The position numbers were made by a program, and so were the translations under genes. Below the pieces are notes generated by a model. The model was not told the DNA's origin and searched no databases. It worked only from the letters and a program-made list of their open reading frames with translations. A stretch of DNA of 64,000 nt. Source: Micromonospora sp. WMMD1082 (GTDB lineage: Bacteria > Actinomycetota > Actinomycetes > Mycobacteriales > Micromonosporaceae). Below are positions 47,539 through 56,821 of this stretch, in pieces; the stretch's first letter is position 1; each line of letters starts with the position of its first letter. Location: positions 930,001 to 994,000 of the forward strand of contig NZ_JARUBM010000002.1 in assembly GCF_029626175.1 (NCBI RefSeq), in the 5' to 3' direction.

Positions 47539-48696
47539 TCAGTCCAGGCCGGTGGAGGCGACGTACGCCGCACCCGCGCCCGTCACCGTCAGTGCTCCGG
47601 CCGCCGCCGGCCCGACCGCGGCCCGGCCGGAGCCGAGCGTCACCGCCGCCAACCCGTCGGACACGGTGATCCGGCCGGATGCGCACAGCACCACCCGCGG
47701 ACCCGGCACGGTCAGCGTCACCTCGGGTCGTCGCTCGTCCACCGTCACCCGATGCAACGCGAAGTCGTCCACCGGCACCGGCCAGGTCACCACGCCGTCG
47801 GCGACCGCCCGCGGCGCCACGACCGGCTGATCCAGCACCTCGAAGCGGAGCACCCGCAGCAGTTCGGCGACGTCCACGTGCTTCGGGGTCAAACCGCCGC
47901 GCAGCACGTTGTCGCTGGCCGCCATCACCTCCACCCCGGTACCGCGCAGGTACGCGTGCAGGTTCCCGGCCGGCATCCAGATCGCCTCACCCGGGGCCAA
48001 CCTCACCCGGTTGAGCAGCAACGCGACGAGCACCCCCGGATCGGCCGGGTACGCCTCGGCCAGCAGCGCGACCAGGTCGCCGTCCGGGCCGCCCGCCGCC
48101 CGGGCCGCCGCCACCAGCCCGGCACGCTCCGCCGCCGGCCAGTCCAGCAGCAGGCGTACGGCCTCGGCCAGCCCCGCCGGCCCGGCGGCCAACGCGTCGA
48201 GCACCGGACGCAGCTGCGGTACGCCCAACCCGGCGAGCACCCTCGCCGAGGTGGCCGGGGCGCGGAACCCGCACAGCGCCTCCATCGGCCCGAGCGCCAC
48301 CAGCAGTTCGGGCTTGTGGAACGGGTCGACGTAGTTGCGGTGCCGACCGACGCGGGCGCGCTCGGCGGCGTAGCCGGCTCGCGCCTGCTCCGCGTCCGGA
48401 TGCGCCTGCAGGCTCAGCGGGGCCTCCGCCGCCAGCACCTTGAGCAGGAACGGCAGGCGTGCCCCGAACCGGTCGAGGGCCGGCTGGCCGAGCCAGTCGG
48501 CCGGCTCGGCGGCGAGTACCTCGGTCAGCGCGACCCGGGCACCGCCGCGCTCGACGGTGGCCGGCGCGCCCGGGTGCGCCCCGAGCCACAACTCGGCCTC
48601 CGGCCCATCGCTCGGCACCGGTCGCCCCTGGAGTGCGGCGATCGCCGAGCGCGAGCCCCAGGCGTAGTCCTTGATCTGCCCGTACAGCGGTTCCAC
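47539..48696 (-). CDS. manA: Mannose-6-phosphate isomerase, class I
   Basis: This 385-aa zinc enzyme interconverts fructose-6-P and mannose-6-P. Metal motifs are SLQAHPD and DPFHKPEL, with a third ligand in GNLHAYLRGTGVEVMAASDN. Together with manB nearby it supplies GDP-mannose precursors. The start is GTG 48696. It lies 3 bp downstream of the cation-transporter gene stop, on the same strand. Confidence 0.95.
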   Translation of the reverse strand: MEPLYGQIKDYAWGSRSAIAALQGRPVPSDGPEAELWLGAHPGAPATVERGGARVALTEVLAAEPADWLGQPALDRFGARLPFLLKVLAAEAPLSLQAHPDAEQARAGYAAERARVGRHRNYVDPFHKPELLVALGPMEALCGFRAPATSARVLAGLGVPQLRPVLDALAAGPAGLAEAVRLLLDWPAAERAGLVAAARAAGGPDGDLVALLAEAYPADPGVLVALLLNRVRLAPGEAIWMPAGNLHAYLRGTGVEVMAASDNVLRGGLTPKHVDVAELLRVLRFEVLDQPVVAPRAVADGVVTWPVPVDDFALHRVTVDERRPEVTLTVPGPRVVLCASGRITVSDGLAAVTLGSGRAAVGPAAAGALTVTGAGAAYVASTGLD

Positions 48697-48699
48697 CGG

Positions 48700-49653
48700 T
48701 CAGCTCCCGGGGCGCCCGGACGCCGTCGACGAGCCCGCCCTGGCCTGATAGATGTCCGGTTCGAGGTAGATGACCCGGGCCACCGGCACCGCGGCCCGGA
48801 TCCGTGCCTCCACCGCGTCGATGCCCCGGGCCACCTCCTCGGCGGTCTCGCACCGGGCCACCGCGACCTTCGCGGCCACCATCAGCTCCTCCGGGCCCAG
48901 GTAGAGGGTCTTCATGTGGATGATCCGCTCGACCTCCGGGCCGGCGGTGACCGCCTGCTCGATGACCGAGACGTCCGCCGGCTCGGCCCCCTCACCGAGC
49001 AGCAGGCTCTTGGTCTCCACCGCGAGCACGATCGCGATGGTCACCAGCAACAGACCGATCATCGCGGTGCCGGCCGCGTCCCACCGGCCGTCACCGGTGA
49101 TCAGCGTCATGCCCACGCCGAACAGGGCGAAGACCAGACCGACCAGCGCGCCGAAGTCCTCCAGCAGCACCACCGGCAGCTCCGGCGCCTTGGACCGGCG
49201 GACGAACCGGGCCCAGGACTCGCCACCCCGGACCAGGTTCGACTCCCTGATCGCGGTACGGAAGGAGAACGACTCCATCACGATCGCCGCAACCAGCACG
49301 GTCACCGGCACCCACTGCCAGGCGGTGATCCCGTGCGGGTCGGACCACTTGTGCCACGCCTCGTAGAGCGCGAACAACCCGCCCAGGCTGAACAGCACGA
49401 TGGAGACGATGAACGCGTAGACGTAGCGCTCCCGGCCGTAGCCGAAGGGATGCTGCGGGGTGGCCGCCCGCCGGGCCCGCTTGCCGCCGAGCAGGAGCAG
49501 CGCCTGGTTGCCCGAATCGGCCACCGAGTGGATCGACTCGGCCAGCATCGACGACGAACTCGTCAGCAGATAGGCGACGAACTTCGTCACGGCGATGCCG
49601 AGGTTGGCCAGCAGCGCGGCAATGATCGCCCTGGTGCCACCCGACGCACTCAC
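48700..49653 (-). CDS. Cation diffusion facilitator family transporter
   Basis: This 317-aa protein has the CDF layout: spans from residue 7, the metal-site segment SSSMLAESIHSVADSGNQ, HPFGYGRERYVYAF, and a C-terminal cytoplasmic domain (about 215-317). It probably exports divalent cations such as Zn or Fe. It sits inside the mannose-metabolism gene run, probably cotranscribed. Confidence 0.92.
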   Translation of the reverse strand: MSASGGTRAIIAALLANLGIAVTKFVAYLLTSSSSMLAESIHSVADSGNQALLLLGGKRARRAATPQHPFGYGRERYVYAFIVSIVLFSLGGLFALYEAWHKWSDPHGITAWQWVPVTVLVAAIVMESFSFRTAIRESNLVRGGESWARFVRRSKAPELPVVLLEDFGALVGLVFALFGVGMTLITGDGRWDAAGTAMIGLLLVTIAIVLAVETKSLLLGEGAEPADVSVIEQAVTAGPEVERIIHMKTLYLGPEELMVAAKVAVARCETAEEVARGIDAVEARIRAAVPVARVIYLEPDIYQARAGSSTASGRPGS

Positions 49654-49675
49654 GCCTGCTCCCCGCAGCGCCCGG

Positions 49676-50872
49676 TCACTGGTTGGACAGCTCCTTCATC
49701 TCCGTGATCGCCGGCACGGCCATCGGATCCAGGCCGTGCACCAGCGCCAGGTAGATCGACGCGAAGTCCGGCACCGCCACCAGGGAGGCCAGCCGCTCCA
49801 GCGCCGAACCGCCCTCGGCGGTCACCACGTCGCACCGTACGCCCCGCCGTTCGGCGAGGGTCTGCACCGCGTCGGCGCGCCGCTCCTCGACGGCGAGGGG
49901 CTCGTCGGCGTCGTCCTCGGCGTTCAGCCCTCCGTCACGCAGCAGCACCAGCCGCAGTCGGGTGCCCTCACCGACCGGCTCCTCCGGGTCGGCGAAGATG
50001 TCCCGCTCCCCCTCGGCCAGGCCACCGAAGACGCCGTCGAGCAGGCCGACCCGGCCCCGACCCGCCTCGCCGAGCGCCCCGGTGACCACCGGGTACCGGG
50101 CGTTGGCCGACAGGGTGTCGCCGAAGCGGCGGGCGGCGACCGCGGCCAGCGGCGACGAGCCCCACACGATCGGGATCGAACCGGCCAGGCCGAGCGCGAG
50201 CGACTTCGCGGGGTTGACGAAGGATTCCGCGGTCGGGCGGCTGCGGTCGGCGTCGGCGTCCAGCCGGGCCGCCGTCTCCGCCAGGTCCGCCTCGTTGACC
50301 TTCACCAGCCCGAGCGCCCGGGCGGCGAGCAGGACCGGCACGGTCAGGCCCCAGAGGCTGGCCCGGGCCGGTGCCCGCCGGGGCACCGGGATGAACGGCG
50401 CGCGGGCCCGCTCGGCCACCGACTGCAGCTGCGAGTCCGCCGGGCCCACCGCGACCAGCCGGGCACCCCGACGGTGGGCGGCCTCGGCGGCACCCAGCGC
50501 CTCGGGACTGCGGCCGGAGGCGCTGACCGCGATCACCACGTCGGCCGCGCCGACCCAGCCGGGCACCCCGGCGCTGCGGTGCGCGATGACCGGCACGGGA
50601 CACCGTGGCCCGGCGACCGTGGCCAGCACGTCACCGGTACGCCCGGCGGTGCCGATGCCGGCGATCACGACCGCCCGGGGACGCCCCTCGCCAGCGAGCA
50701 CGGCAAGGTTGGCCTCGGCGGCCAGCGCGGCCGACTCGCGTACCTGCGCGCCCGCCGAGGCGGTGTGCCGCAGCATGCCGCCCGGATCCCGCTCGGCCAA
50801 CGCCTGCGGGTCGTCGAGCAGCCGCTCGTCGGCGTGGCGGTGGCCGCTGACGCCGGCCGTTCCGTCGATCAC
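49676..50872 (-). CDS. SIS-domain protein, phosphoglucose/phosphomannose isomerase-like
   Basis: This 398-aa protein has an SIS domain (VVIAGIGTAGRTGDVLA, VIAVSASGRSPEALGAAEAA) and the C-terminal domain of bifunctional phosphoglucose/phosphomannose isomerases (AEGGSALERLASLVAVPDFASIYLAL). The actinobacterial orthologue sits beside manB, as here. GTG 50872 overlaps the stop of the Trm112-like gene. Confidence 0.85.
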   Translation of the reverse strand: MIDGTAGVSGHRHADERLLDDPQALAERDPGGMLRHTASAGAQVRESAALAAEANLAVLAGEGRPRAVVIAGIGTAGRTGDVLATVAGPRCPVPVIAHRSAGVPGWVGAADVVIAVSASGRSPEALGAAEAAHRRGARLVAVGPADSQLQSVAERARAPFIPVPRRAPARASLWGLTVPVLLAARALGLVKVNEADLAETAARLDADADRSRPTAESFVNPAKSLALGLAGSIPIVWGSSPLAAVAARRFGDTLSANARYPVVTGALGEAGRGRVGLLDGVFGGLAEGERDIFADPEEPVGEGTRLRLVLLRDGGLNAEDDADEPLAVEERRADAVQTLAERRGVRCDVVTAEGGSALERLASLVAVPDFASIYLALVHGLDPMAVPAITEMKELSNQ

Positions 50873-51051
50873 GACCGCCCCGCAGGGCCGCGCGCCTCGT
50901 CCAGCAGGAGCACCGGCACGTCGTCGCGTACCTCGAAGATCCGGCCGCACTCGGTGCAGGTCAGGGTCTGGGCCTGCGCGTCGTAGTCCAGCGGGGCATG
51001 GTGTGTGTCCGGGCAGGCGAGGATGTCCAGCAACTGCGGGTCGAGGGCCAC
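50869..51051 (-). CDS. Trm112-like protein
   Basis: This 60-aa zinc-ribbon protein of the Trm112/YcaR family (LLDILACPDTHHAPLDYD, LTCTECGRIFEVRDDVPVLL) has three Cys in the ribbon (CPDTH, CTEC), with the fourth position replaced by His. Relatives activate methyltransferases; the partner here is unknown. It lies between manB and the SIS gene, overlapping the latter by four bases. Confidence 0.9.
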   Translation of the reverse strand: MALDPQLLDILACPDTHHAPLDYDAQAQTLTCTECGRIFEVRDDVPVLLLDEARGPAGRS

Positions 51052-51112
51052 TGCGCGGCTCCTTCCACGTATGCGGCGTCACCGGTCGGCGGTGCCGACG
51101 GCGCGAGCGATC

Positions 51113-52492
51113 TTATCGGCGAACCCGTTCGAGCACCTCGTCGCGGAGCGCGGCCATCCGCTCGGCGGTGGGTGCCTCGACGTTGAGCCGCAGCAACGGC
51201 TCGGTGTTCGAGGCGCGCAGGTTGCACCACGCCCCGTCGGGGAAACGCAGGGTGAGCCCGTCCATCTCGTCGGCCTCGGCGTCCGGGTACGCGGCCCGCA
51301 CCTCGGCCACCTTGGCCGCCTGGTCCGCCACCGTGGAGTTGATCTCGCCCGAGGCGACGTACCGCTCGTACTCCGCGGCCAGCGTGGACAGCGGCAGCGG
51401 CTGCTCGCCGAGCGCGGCGAGGGTGTGCATGGCCGCCAGCATCCCGGTGTCGGCGAACCAGAAGTCCCGGAAGTAGTAGTGCGCGGAGTGCTCGCCACCG
51501 AAGACGGCGTTGGTACGGGCCATCTCGGCCTTGATGAACGAGTGACCGACCCGGGCCACCACCGGCTCACCACCGTGCTCCCGGATGATCTCCGGTACCG
51601 CGCGGGAGGTGATCAGGTTGTGGATCACCGTCGAACCGGGGTGCTTGGCCAACTCCCGGGCGGCGACCAACGCGGTGATCGCCGACGGCGAGACCGGCTC
51701 GCCACGCTCGTCGACCACGAAGCAGCGGTCGGCGTCGCCGTCGAAGGCCAGCCCGATGTCCGCGCCGTGCGCCACCACGGCGCGCTGCAGGTCGACCAGG
51801 TTGGCCGGGTCCAGCGGGTTGGCCTCGTGGTGGGGGAACGTGCCGTCCAACTCGAAGTACAGCGGCACGATCCGCAGCGGCAGGGCCGCCAGGGCCGCGT
51901 CGCCGAGCACGCTCGGCACGGTGTGCCCGCCCATGCCGTTGCCCGCGTCCACCACCACGGTCAGCGGCCGGATGCCGGACAGGTCCACCAGCGTGCGCAG
52001 GTGTGCGGCGTACTCCGGCAGCAGGTCACGCCGCTGCGTCGGCGCGGTCGGCGCACCGAGCGGCTCGTCCTTGTCGAGCAGGGCCTGCGCCCGGTCGCGG
52101 ACCTCGGCCAGCCCGCTGTCCTGCCCGACGGGGCGGGCGCCGGCGTGGCACAACTTGATGCCGTTGTACTGCGCGGGGTTGTGGCTGGCGGTGAACATCG
52201 CCCCGGGCAGCCCGAGCGCGCCGGAGGCGTAGTAGACCATGTCCGTCGAGGCGAGCCCGATCTCGATGACGGGGCGTCCCTCGGCGCGTACGCCGGTGGC
52301 GAAGGCGGCGACCAGTCCGGGCCCGGAGGCCCGCATGTCGTGCCCGATCAGGACGGCCTGCCCAGGCTCACCGGCGGCGTCGAGCATCTGGGCGAAGGCG
52401 ACACCGAGGGCACCGGCGACACGCTCGTCCCACTGGTCCGGCACCGTCCCACGGACGTCGTACGCCTTCACGATCTGGGACAGATCAGACAC
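51113..52492 (-). CDS. manB: Phosphomannomutase/phosphoglucomutase
   Basis: This 459-aa alpha-D-phosphohexomutase has the active-site Ser loop TASHNPAQYNGIK, the metal loop FDGDADRC, the sugar loop GGEHSAHYYF and the phosphate loop RASNTEP. It converts mannose-6-P to mannose-1-P for GDP-mannose. GTG 52492 (MSDLSQIVKAYDVRGT) has GGAG upstream; longer readings are unsupported. Confidence 0.96.
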   Translation of the reverse strand: MSDLSQIVKAYDVRGTVPDQWDERVAGALGVAFAQMLDAAGEPGQAVLIGHDMRASGPGLVAAFATGVRAEGRPVIEIGLASTDMVYYASGALGLPGAMFTASHNPAQYNGIKLCHAGARPVGQDSGLAEVRDRAQALLDKDEPLGAPTAPTQRRDLLPEYAAHLRTLVDLSGIRPLTVVVDAGNGMGGHTVPSVLGDAALAALPLRIVPLYFELDGTFPHHEANPLDPANLVDLQRAVVAHGADIGLAFDGDADRCFVVDERGEPVSPSAITALVAARELAKHPGSTVIHNLITSRAVPEIIREHGGEPVVARVGHSFIKAEMARTNAVFGGEHSAHYYFRDFWFADTGMLAAMHTLAALGEQPLPLSTLAAEYERYVASGEINSTVADQAAKVAEVRAAYPDAEADEMDGLTLRFPDGAWCNLRASNTEPLLRLNVEAPTAERMAALRDEVLERVRR

Positions 52493-52562
52493 CGGTTCCA
52501 CTCCTCGCCTGCGGGTCAGCCAACGAACCTGAGCGTATCGGAGCGGCGGCCTCCGCCCCGGC

Positions 52563-53786
52563 TCAGCCGGGGAGCCCGCGCCCGTACCCCGGCTCGTCGC
52601 CCTCACCGGTGGCCGGTGACCCGTCCTGCCGCCCCGGTACCGCACCACGGCCGACGTCACCGGGCGGTCCCGAAGCCGGCGCGACCGGCGGGGCGGAGAT
52701 CGGCGGGGCGGAGATCGGCGGGGCGGAGATCGGCGGCACGCCGGGCGGCACCGACGTCGGTGGGACGGCGGCACGGGCGGACGTGCCCGGCGGCACCGCC
52801 CGGGTCGGATCGCCCGGGTCGGCGGGCCGCGCACCGTACAGACCGCCGGACGGCCGTGGTGCCGGCGTGCCGCCGTAGACCCGTGGCGTGCCGGACCGGC
52901 CCGTCCCGTACGTCTGACCGGGCGGTGTCGCGGGCGGGACGCCCGGACCCGGTGGGACCGGTGCGGCACCCTGACCACCGCCGGAGCGGTAGGTCGTGCC
53001 GCCCGGGTTGCGCGGCGGCGGAATGTCGAGCCGGTCACCGGAGCGCCGCCGATCCCGGCGGGAGCGGTGGATCAGCAGCCCGATGAGCAGTGCCCCGGCG
53101 GCCACCATGGCGACACCGAAGTACATCACCGACGACCCGCCCGAGGACTCGCCCGCGGTCTGGGCAAGATCGCCCGTCCCGTCCGCGGCGAGCGCCACGG
53201 TCGGCGTGGTCTCGACGACGCTCTCCTCGGCCACCTCCTCGCTGGGCGTGGGCGACGGCGAGTGCGACGGCGATGGCGAGACCCGGCCACCGATCACCCG
53301 GGACGACACCGCGGCCCGGCCCAGCACGGCCGCCCGCGCCGTGGTGGCCTCGCCCGTCACCACCAGACGGCCCGCGGGCGCGTCGGCGGCGAAGGCCACG
53401 CGGTACCGCATCGCCACGCCCTTGCCCTTGCAGAGTTCGTCCTTCGCCGGGGCGACCGGTGCGGTGGTCACCAGTTCCGCTTCTCCCTGGACCGCCACCG
53501 GCACCCAGCGACCCCCCACGTTGGCCTGCACCGCCACCTGGTCGGCCCGCACGCCGGGCAGGCTCAGACCCAGCGCGCTACGCACCCGCACGCAGCCGTC
53601 GGTCCGCTTCCGCACCTCCACGGTCACGCCCCCGGCGGAACGGCCCGCGGTGAAGCTCCCCGCCGAACGCACCCGCACCCGGTCCTCGTCGGCGTGCGCG
53701 GGGGCGCCACCGAGCACGACCAGGCCGCCCAGGAGCACGCAGACCGTTGCGAGTCGCGCCGCGTGGCGACGTACCGACATGATCAA
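52563..53786 (-). CDS. Secreted membrane-anchored Pro-rich protein
   Basis: This 407-aa protein has a signal peptide (to about residue 32, AHA-DE) and an extracellular domain with two Cys (about 35-150). A Ser/Pro linker leads to one span (about 220-240: VMYFGVAMVAAGALLIGLLIH). The long cytoplasmic Pro/Gly-rich tail contains PPISA repeated three times. No family recognised. A TTG at 53786 has GGAGG 8 nt upstream; ATG 53780 is the alternative. Confidence 0.75.
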   Translation of the reverse strand: MIMSVRRHAARLATVCVLLGGLVVLGGAPAHADEDRVRVRSAGSFTAGRSAGGVTVEVRKRTDGCVRVRSALGLSLPGVRADQVAVQANVGGRWVPVAVQGEAELVTTAPVAPAKDELCKGKGVAMRYRVAFAADAPAGRLVVTGEATTARAAVLGRAAVSSRVIGGRVSPSPSHSPSPTPSEEVAEESVVETTPTVALAADGTGDLAQTAGESSGGSSVMYFGVAMVAAGALLIGLLIHRSRRDRRRSGDRLDIPPPRNPGGTTYRSGGGQGAAPVPPGPGVPPATPPGQTYGTGRSGTPRVYGGTPAPRPSGGLYGARPADPGDPTRAVPPGTSARAAVPPTSVPPGVPPISAPPISAPPISAPPVAPASGPPGDVGRGAVPGRQDGSPATGEGDEPGYGRGLPG

Positions 53787-53979
53787 CCACCGTTCCTCCC
53801 CCGGCGGGGGATCGCCGCGTCAGGCTACTACCGGGGCCGGACCCGGGCTGGTCATCGAGCACCCCGCATGTGCGCCGCGCCACGCCGCGCGCCCGCGCCA
53901 CACCGCCGGCCGGCGGCGCCCAACTCATCACCGTCCGTAGGGTGGGACGCACCGACTGCCACGGATCTCCGTTGTCCGG

Positions 53980-53985
53980 TAGGTT
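53980..53985 (+). promoter_or_regulatory. Putative -10 box, leaderless arrangement
   Basis: TAGGTT ends 7 nt before GTG 53993, with no ribosome site between them. Confidence 0.35.
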
Positions 53986-53992
53986 CGCGGAT

Positions 53993-55225
53993 GTGATCGA
54001 CCGCGAACAGGCCGAGCAGATCGCAGCCGTGTGGGCCCGCCGCGATTCGCTACGACTGGGGCGCGACTGCCAGCCGGTCGTCACGGAGTTCGACCTCGGG
54101 TACGTCATCACCTCCACCGTGTCCACACCGGCCAGAGCGCTTCCCGGCGACCTGCCCACCACCGTGGTCGACAAACAGACCGGCGAGGTGACCACCTGGC
54201 CACGCGTACCGCCCGAGGTGGTCGAGCGGCTCTACCGCCGCAGCCGGTCCACCGGGCCGCGGTTTCCGCGCACCGTCGACCCGGCCGGTCAGCTGCTACG
54301 GGAGATCCGCCGGCTGCCCACCCCGACCACGACCGCGCATCTCACCCTCGACGGGCGGATCTTCACCGCCCGGGGCGCCAAGGGGGACGTGACGCTCCAC
54401 CATCATCCGCTGGTCCGCGCGTACCTCGACGAACTGCCCGCCGGCCGCCTGGTGCGGGGCGGCGACCGGCACGCCGAGTTCGTCGTCGTCTCCGACGTCC
54501 TGCACGAGTACGACCACCGCCGCAACGCCGAAGGCATCGCCCAGATGAGCACGGGCGACGCGAGGGACCTGCTGGAGTCCGCGCGCATCGAGGTGTTCCA
54601 GGTGCGCGAACCGGGCGACCCGCACGGTGGCCCGGCCGAGCGGCCCTGCGATTCGTGCCTCGACATGCTGGTGGAGTTCCACGCCCTGCCGTCATCCGAA
54701 CGGGCCCACACCGTGCCCCGGCTCGCCGAACCCGCCCCGGACCCCGCGCCGGGCCGCTTTCCGCCGGAGGTCGCTCACGCACTGGTCGCCGCCGGTTGGC
54801 GGCCGCACTTCGACGACGCGGCGACGGCGACGTCGGCCATGCACGACGTCGCGGCGGTGCGCGGCAGGACGCATGAGCACGCCGCGATCCCCGCGGCGAC
54901 CGCCGCCCTCACCGCCTTCCCGAGCCTGACCAGTGAGCGGCGCGGCCCGGGTGAGCAGGTGTGGATCTCACCCTTCGACGTCCGCCCCCGCCGGGTGGCA
55001 CACACCGCCGACTCGCTCGGCGACTTCGCGACGGTGATCGGTGCACGGCTCTTCCCGATCGGCACGGAGAGCCGGCACAGCATCATCGCGGTGGACGAAC
55101 ATGGCCGGATCTTCGCGCTGGATCAGGCCGGCGAATGGTTCCTCGGCGCCGACATCGACGCCGCGCTGATCACCCTGCTGCTCGGCCGCGCCCCCGCCCG
55201 GGTACGCGACGACGGCAGCTGGTGA
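53993..55225 (+). CDS. YwqJ-type deaminase-like/SUKH-3 protein
   Basis: This 410-aa protein appears to have three parts. Residues 1-85 (IDREQAEQIAAVWAR ... VVDKQTGEVTTWPRVPPEVV) resemble small Imm35/YrhB-like immunity domains. Residues 110-240 carry HAE (160-162) and PCDSC (218-222), the metal and catalytic pattern of YwqJ-type nucleotide deaminases. Residues 255-410 resemble a SUKH-3 domain (ALVAAGWRPHFD, LGDFATVIGARLFPIG). Such domains come from polymorphic toxin and immunity systems. There is no secretion signal, so it may be a cytoplasmic immunity-like protein. GTG 53993 is the first plausible start. Confidence 0.7.
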   Translation: MIDREQAEQIAAVWARRDSLRLGRDCQPVVTEFDLGYVITSTVSTPARALPGDLPTTVVDKQTGEVTTWPRVPPEVVERLYRRSRSTGPRFPRTVDPAGQLLREIRRLPTPTTTAHLTLDGRIFTARGAKGDVTLHHHPLVRAYLDELPAGRLVRGGDRHAEFVVVSDVLHEYDHRRNAEGIAQMSTGDARDLLESARIEVFQVREPGDPHGGPAERPCDSCLDMLVEFHALPSSERAHTVPRLAEPAPDPAPGRFPPEVAHALVAAGWRPHFDDAATATSAMHDVAAVRGRTHEHAAIPAATAALTAFPSLTSERRGPGEQVWISPFDVRPRRVAHTADSLGDFATVIGARLFPIGTESRHSIIAVDEHGRIFALDQAGEWFLGADIDAALITLLLGRAPARVRDDGSW

Positions 55226-55241
55226 CGGTCGCTCACCTGAC

Positions 55242-56681
55242 CTACAGCTGGACGCCGGTGAGGACGGTGACGCGGGGGTCGGTGTAGTCGTCCATGGCGC
55301 TGCGCAGCCCCTCCCGGCCCACGCCGCTGCCCTTCACCCCGCCGTACGGCATCTGGTCGGCCCGGTAGGACGGCACGTCGCCGACGATCACCCCACCCAC
55401 CTCCAGCGTCCGCGCCGCTGCGAAGGCGACGTCGAGGCGGCGGGTGAAGACGCCGGCCTGCAGGCCGTACGCCGAGTCGTTGACGGCGGCGAAGCCGGCG
55501 GTGTCGTCGGTGACCCGGTCCACGACGAGCACCGGACCGAAGACCTCCTCGGCGCGGACCTTGGCGTCCCTCGGCACCCCGCTGAGCACCGTCGGCGGGT
55601 AGGTCGCGCCGTCCCGCCGGCCGCCGGTCTCGATGGTGGCGCCGGCCGTGACCGCCTCGTCCACCCACGCCTCCACCCGGCGCGCGGCGGCCTCGGAGAC
55701 CAGCGGCCCGACGTCGGTCAGCGGGTCGGCCGGGTCACCGGTACGCAGTTCCCGCACCGCCGCGACCAACCGGGGCAGGAAGCCGTCGTAGAGCCACTCG
55801 TGCACGTAGACCCGTTGCACGGCGATGCAGGACTGCCCGGCCTGGTAGTTGGAGAAGGTGGCGACGCGGTGCGCCGCGAAGGTGAGGTCCTCGTCGTCGG
55901 CCCAGTCCTGGCAGATCAGCACCGCCGCGTTGCCGCCCAGTTCCAGCGTCACGTGTTTCTCCGGTGCGGCCCGACGGATCGCCGCGCCGATCGGCCCGGA
56001 GCCGGTGAACGAGACGACCGGCAGCCGGGGGTCGGCGACCAGCTCCGCGGCGCGTTCGTTGGGCAGCGGCAGCACCGAGAACATCCCCGCCGGCAGCTCG
56101 GTCTCGGCCAGGATCTCGCCGAGCAGCAGCGCCGACAGAGGGGTGGCGGGCGCCGGCTTGACCAGGATGGGCGCGCCGACCGCGAGCGCCGGAGCGACCT
56201 TGTGCGCCACCAGGTTCAGCGGGAAGTTGAACGGGGTGATGCCGAGCACCGGCCCCTTCGGCACCCGGCGCACCAGGGCGATGCGGCCGGTGGCCGCGGG
56301 GTCGGTGTCGAGCCGTTGCAGCTCACCGGAGAAGCGCCGGGCCTCCTCGGCCGCCCAGCGGAAGGTCGAGCTGGCCCGGCCCACCTCGGCGCGGGCCCAC
56401 CTGACCGGCTTGCCGTTCTCGGCGGTGATCAGGGCGGCGACCTCCTCGGCCCGCTCGGCGAGCCGGCGCGAGACGTGGTCCAGGGCCGCCGCGCGGGCGT
56501 GCGCGGGCAACGCGGCGGCCGTCGCCGCCACCCCGGCCGCCGCCGCCACGGCCGCCTCGACCTGGTCGGCGGTGGCGAGGGTGGTACGCCCGACCGGGCG
56601 GCCGTCGTACGGGTGGTGGACGGTCAACTCACCGGCACCGTGGGCGGGCCGGCCGGCGACGAAGAACGCTGTGGGCTCCAC
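55242..56681 (-). CDS. Aldehyde dehydrogenase, probable succinate-semialdehyde type
   Basis: This 479-aa NAD(P)-dependent ALDH has PFNFPLNLVAHKVAPAL, FTGSGPIG, ELGGNAAVL (catalytic Glu) and AGQSC (catalytic Cys). It is divergent from a gene pair for aminobutyraldehyde oxidation and GABA transamination. Oxidation of succinate semialdehyde would complete that route, but the substrate is inferred from context only. The start is GTG 56681. Confidence 0.8.
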   Translation of the reverse strand: MEPTAFFVAGRPAHGAGELTVHHPYDGRPVGRTTLATADQVEAAVAAAAGVAATAAALPAHARAAALDHVSRRLAERAEEVAALITAENGKPVRWARAEVGRASSTFRWAAEEARRFSGELQRLDTDPAATGRIALVRRVPKGPVLGITPFNFPLNLVAHKVAPALAVGAPILVKPAPATPLSALLLGEILAETELPAGMFSVLPLPNERAAELVADPRLPVVSFTGSGPIGAAIRRAAPEKHVTLELGGNAAVLICQDWADDEDLTFAAHRVATFSNYQAGQSCIAVQRVYVHEWLYDGFLPRLVAAVRELRTGDPADPLTDVGPLVSEAAARRVEAWVDEAVTAGATIETGGRRDGATYPPTVLSGVPRDAKVRAEEVFGPVLVVDRVTDDTAGFAAVNDSAYGLQAGVFTRRLDVAFAAARTLEVGGVIVGDVPSYRADQMPYGGVKGSGVGREGLRSAMDDYTDPRVTVLTGVQL

Positions 56682-56821
56682 ATTCCGCAGCGTAGACCAC
56701 CGGTTGGTTGACGGAAACAGTCGCCGCAGCCCTTGTATGCCGCGAATTCAGTAGCGAAGATGGCAAGAAGGCTGCGATAACCGCCGCAGCGCGCCCCCGG
56801 ACCCCTCGGAGCGATCCCGCC

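Noticed and set aside
52690..52740. Short direct repeats that could suggest a CRISPR or microsatellite.
   Set aside because: They encode the in-frame PPISA repeats of the Pro-rich protein; there are no spacers.
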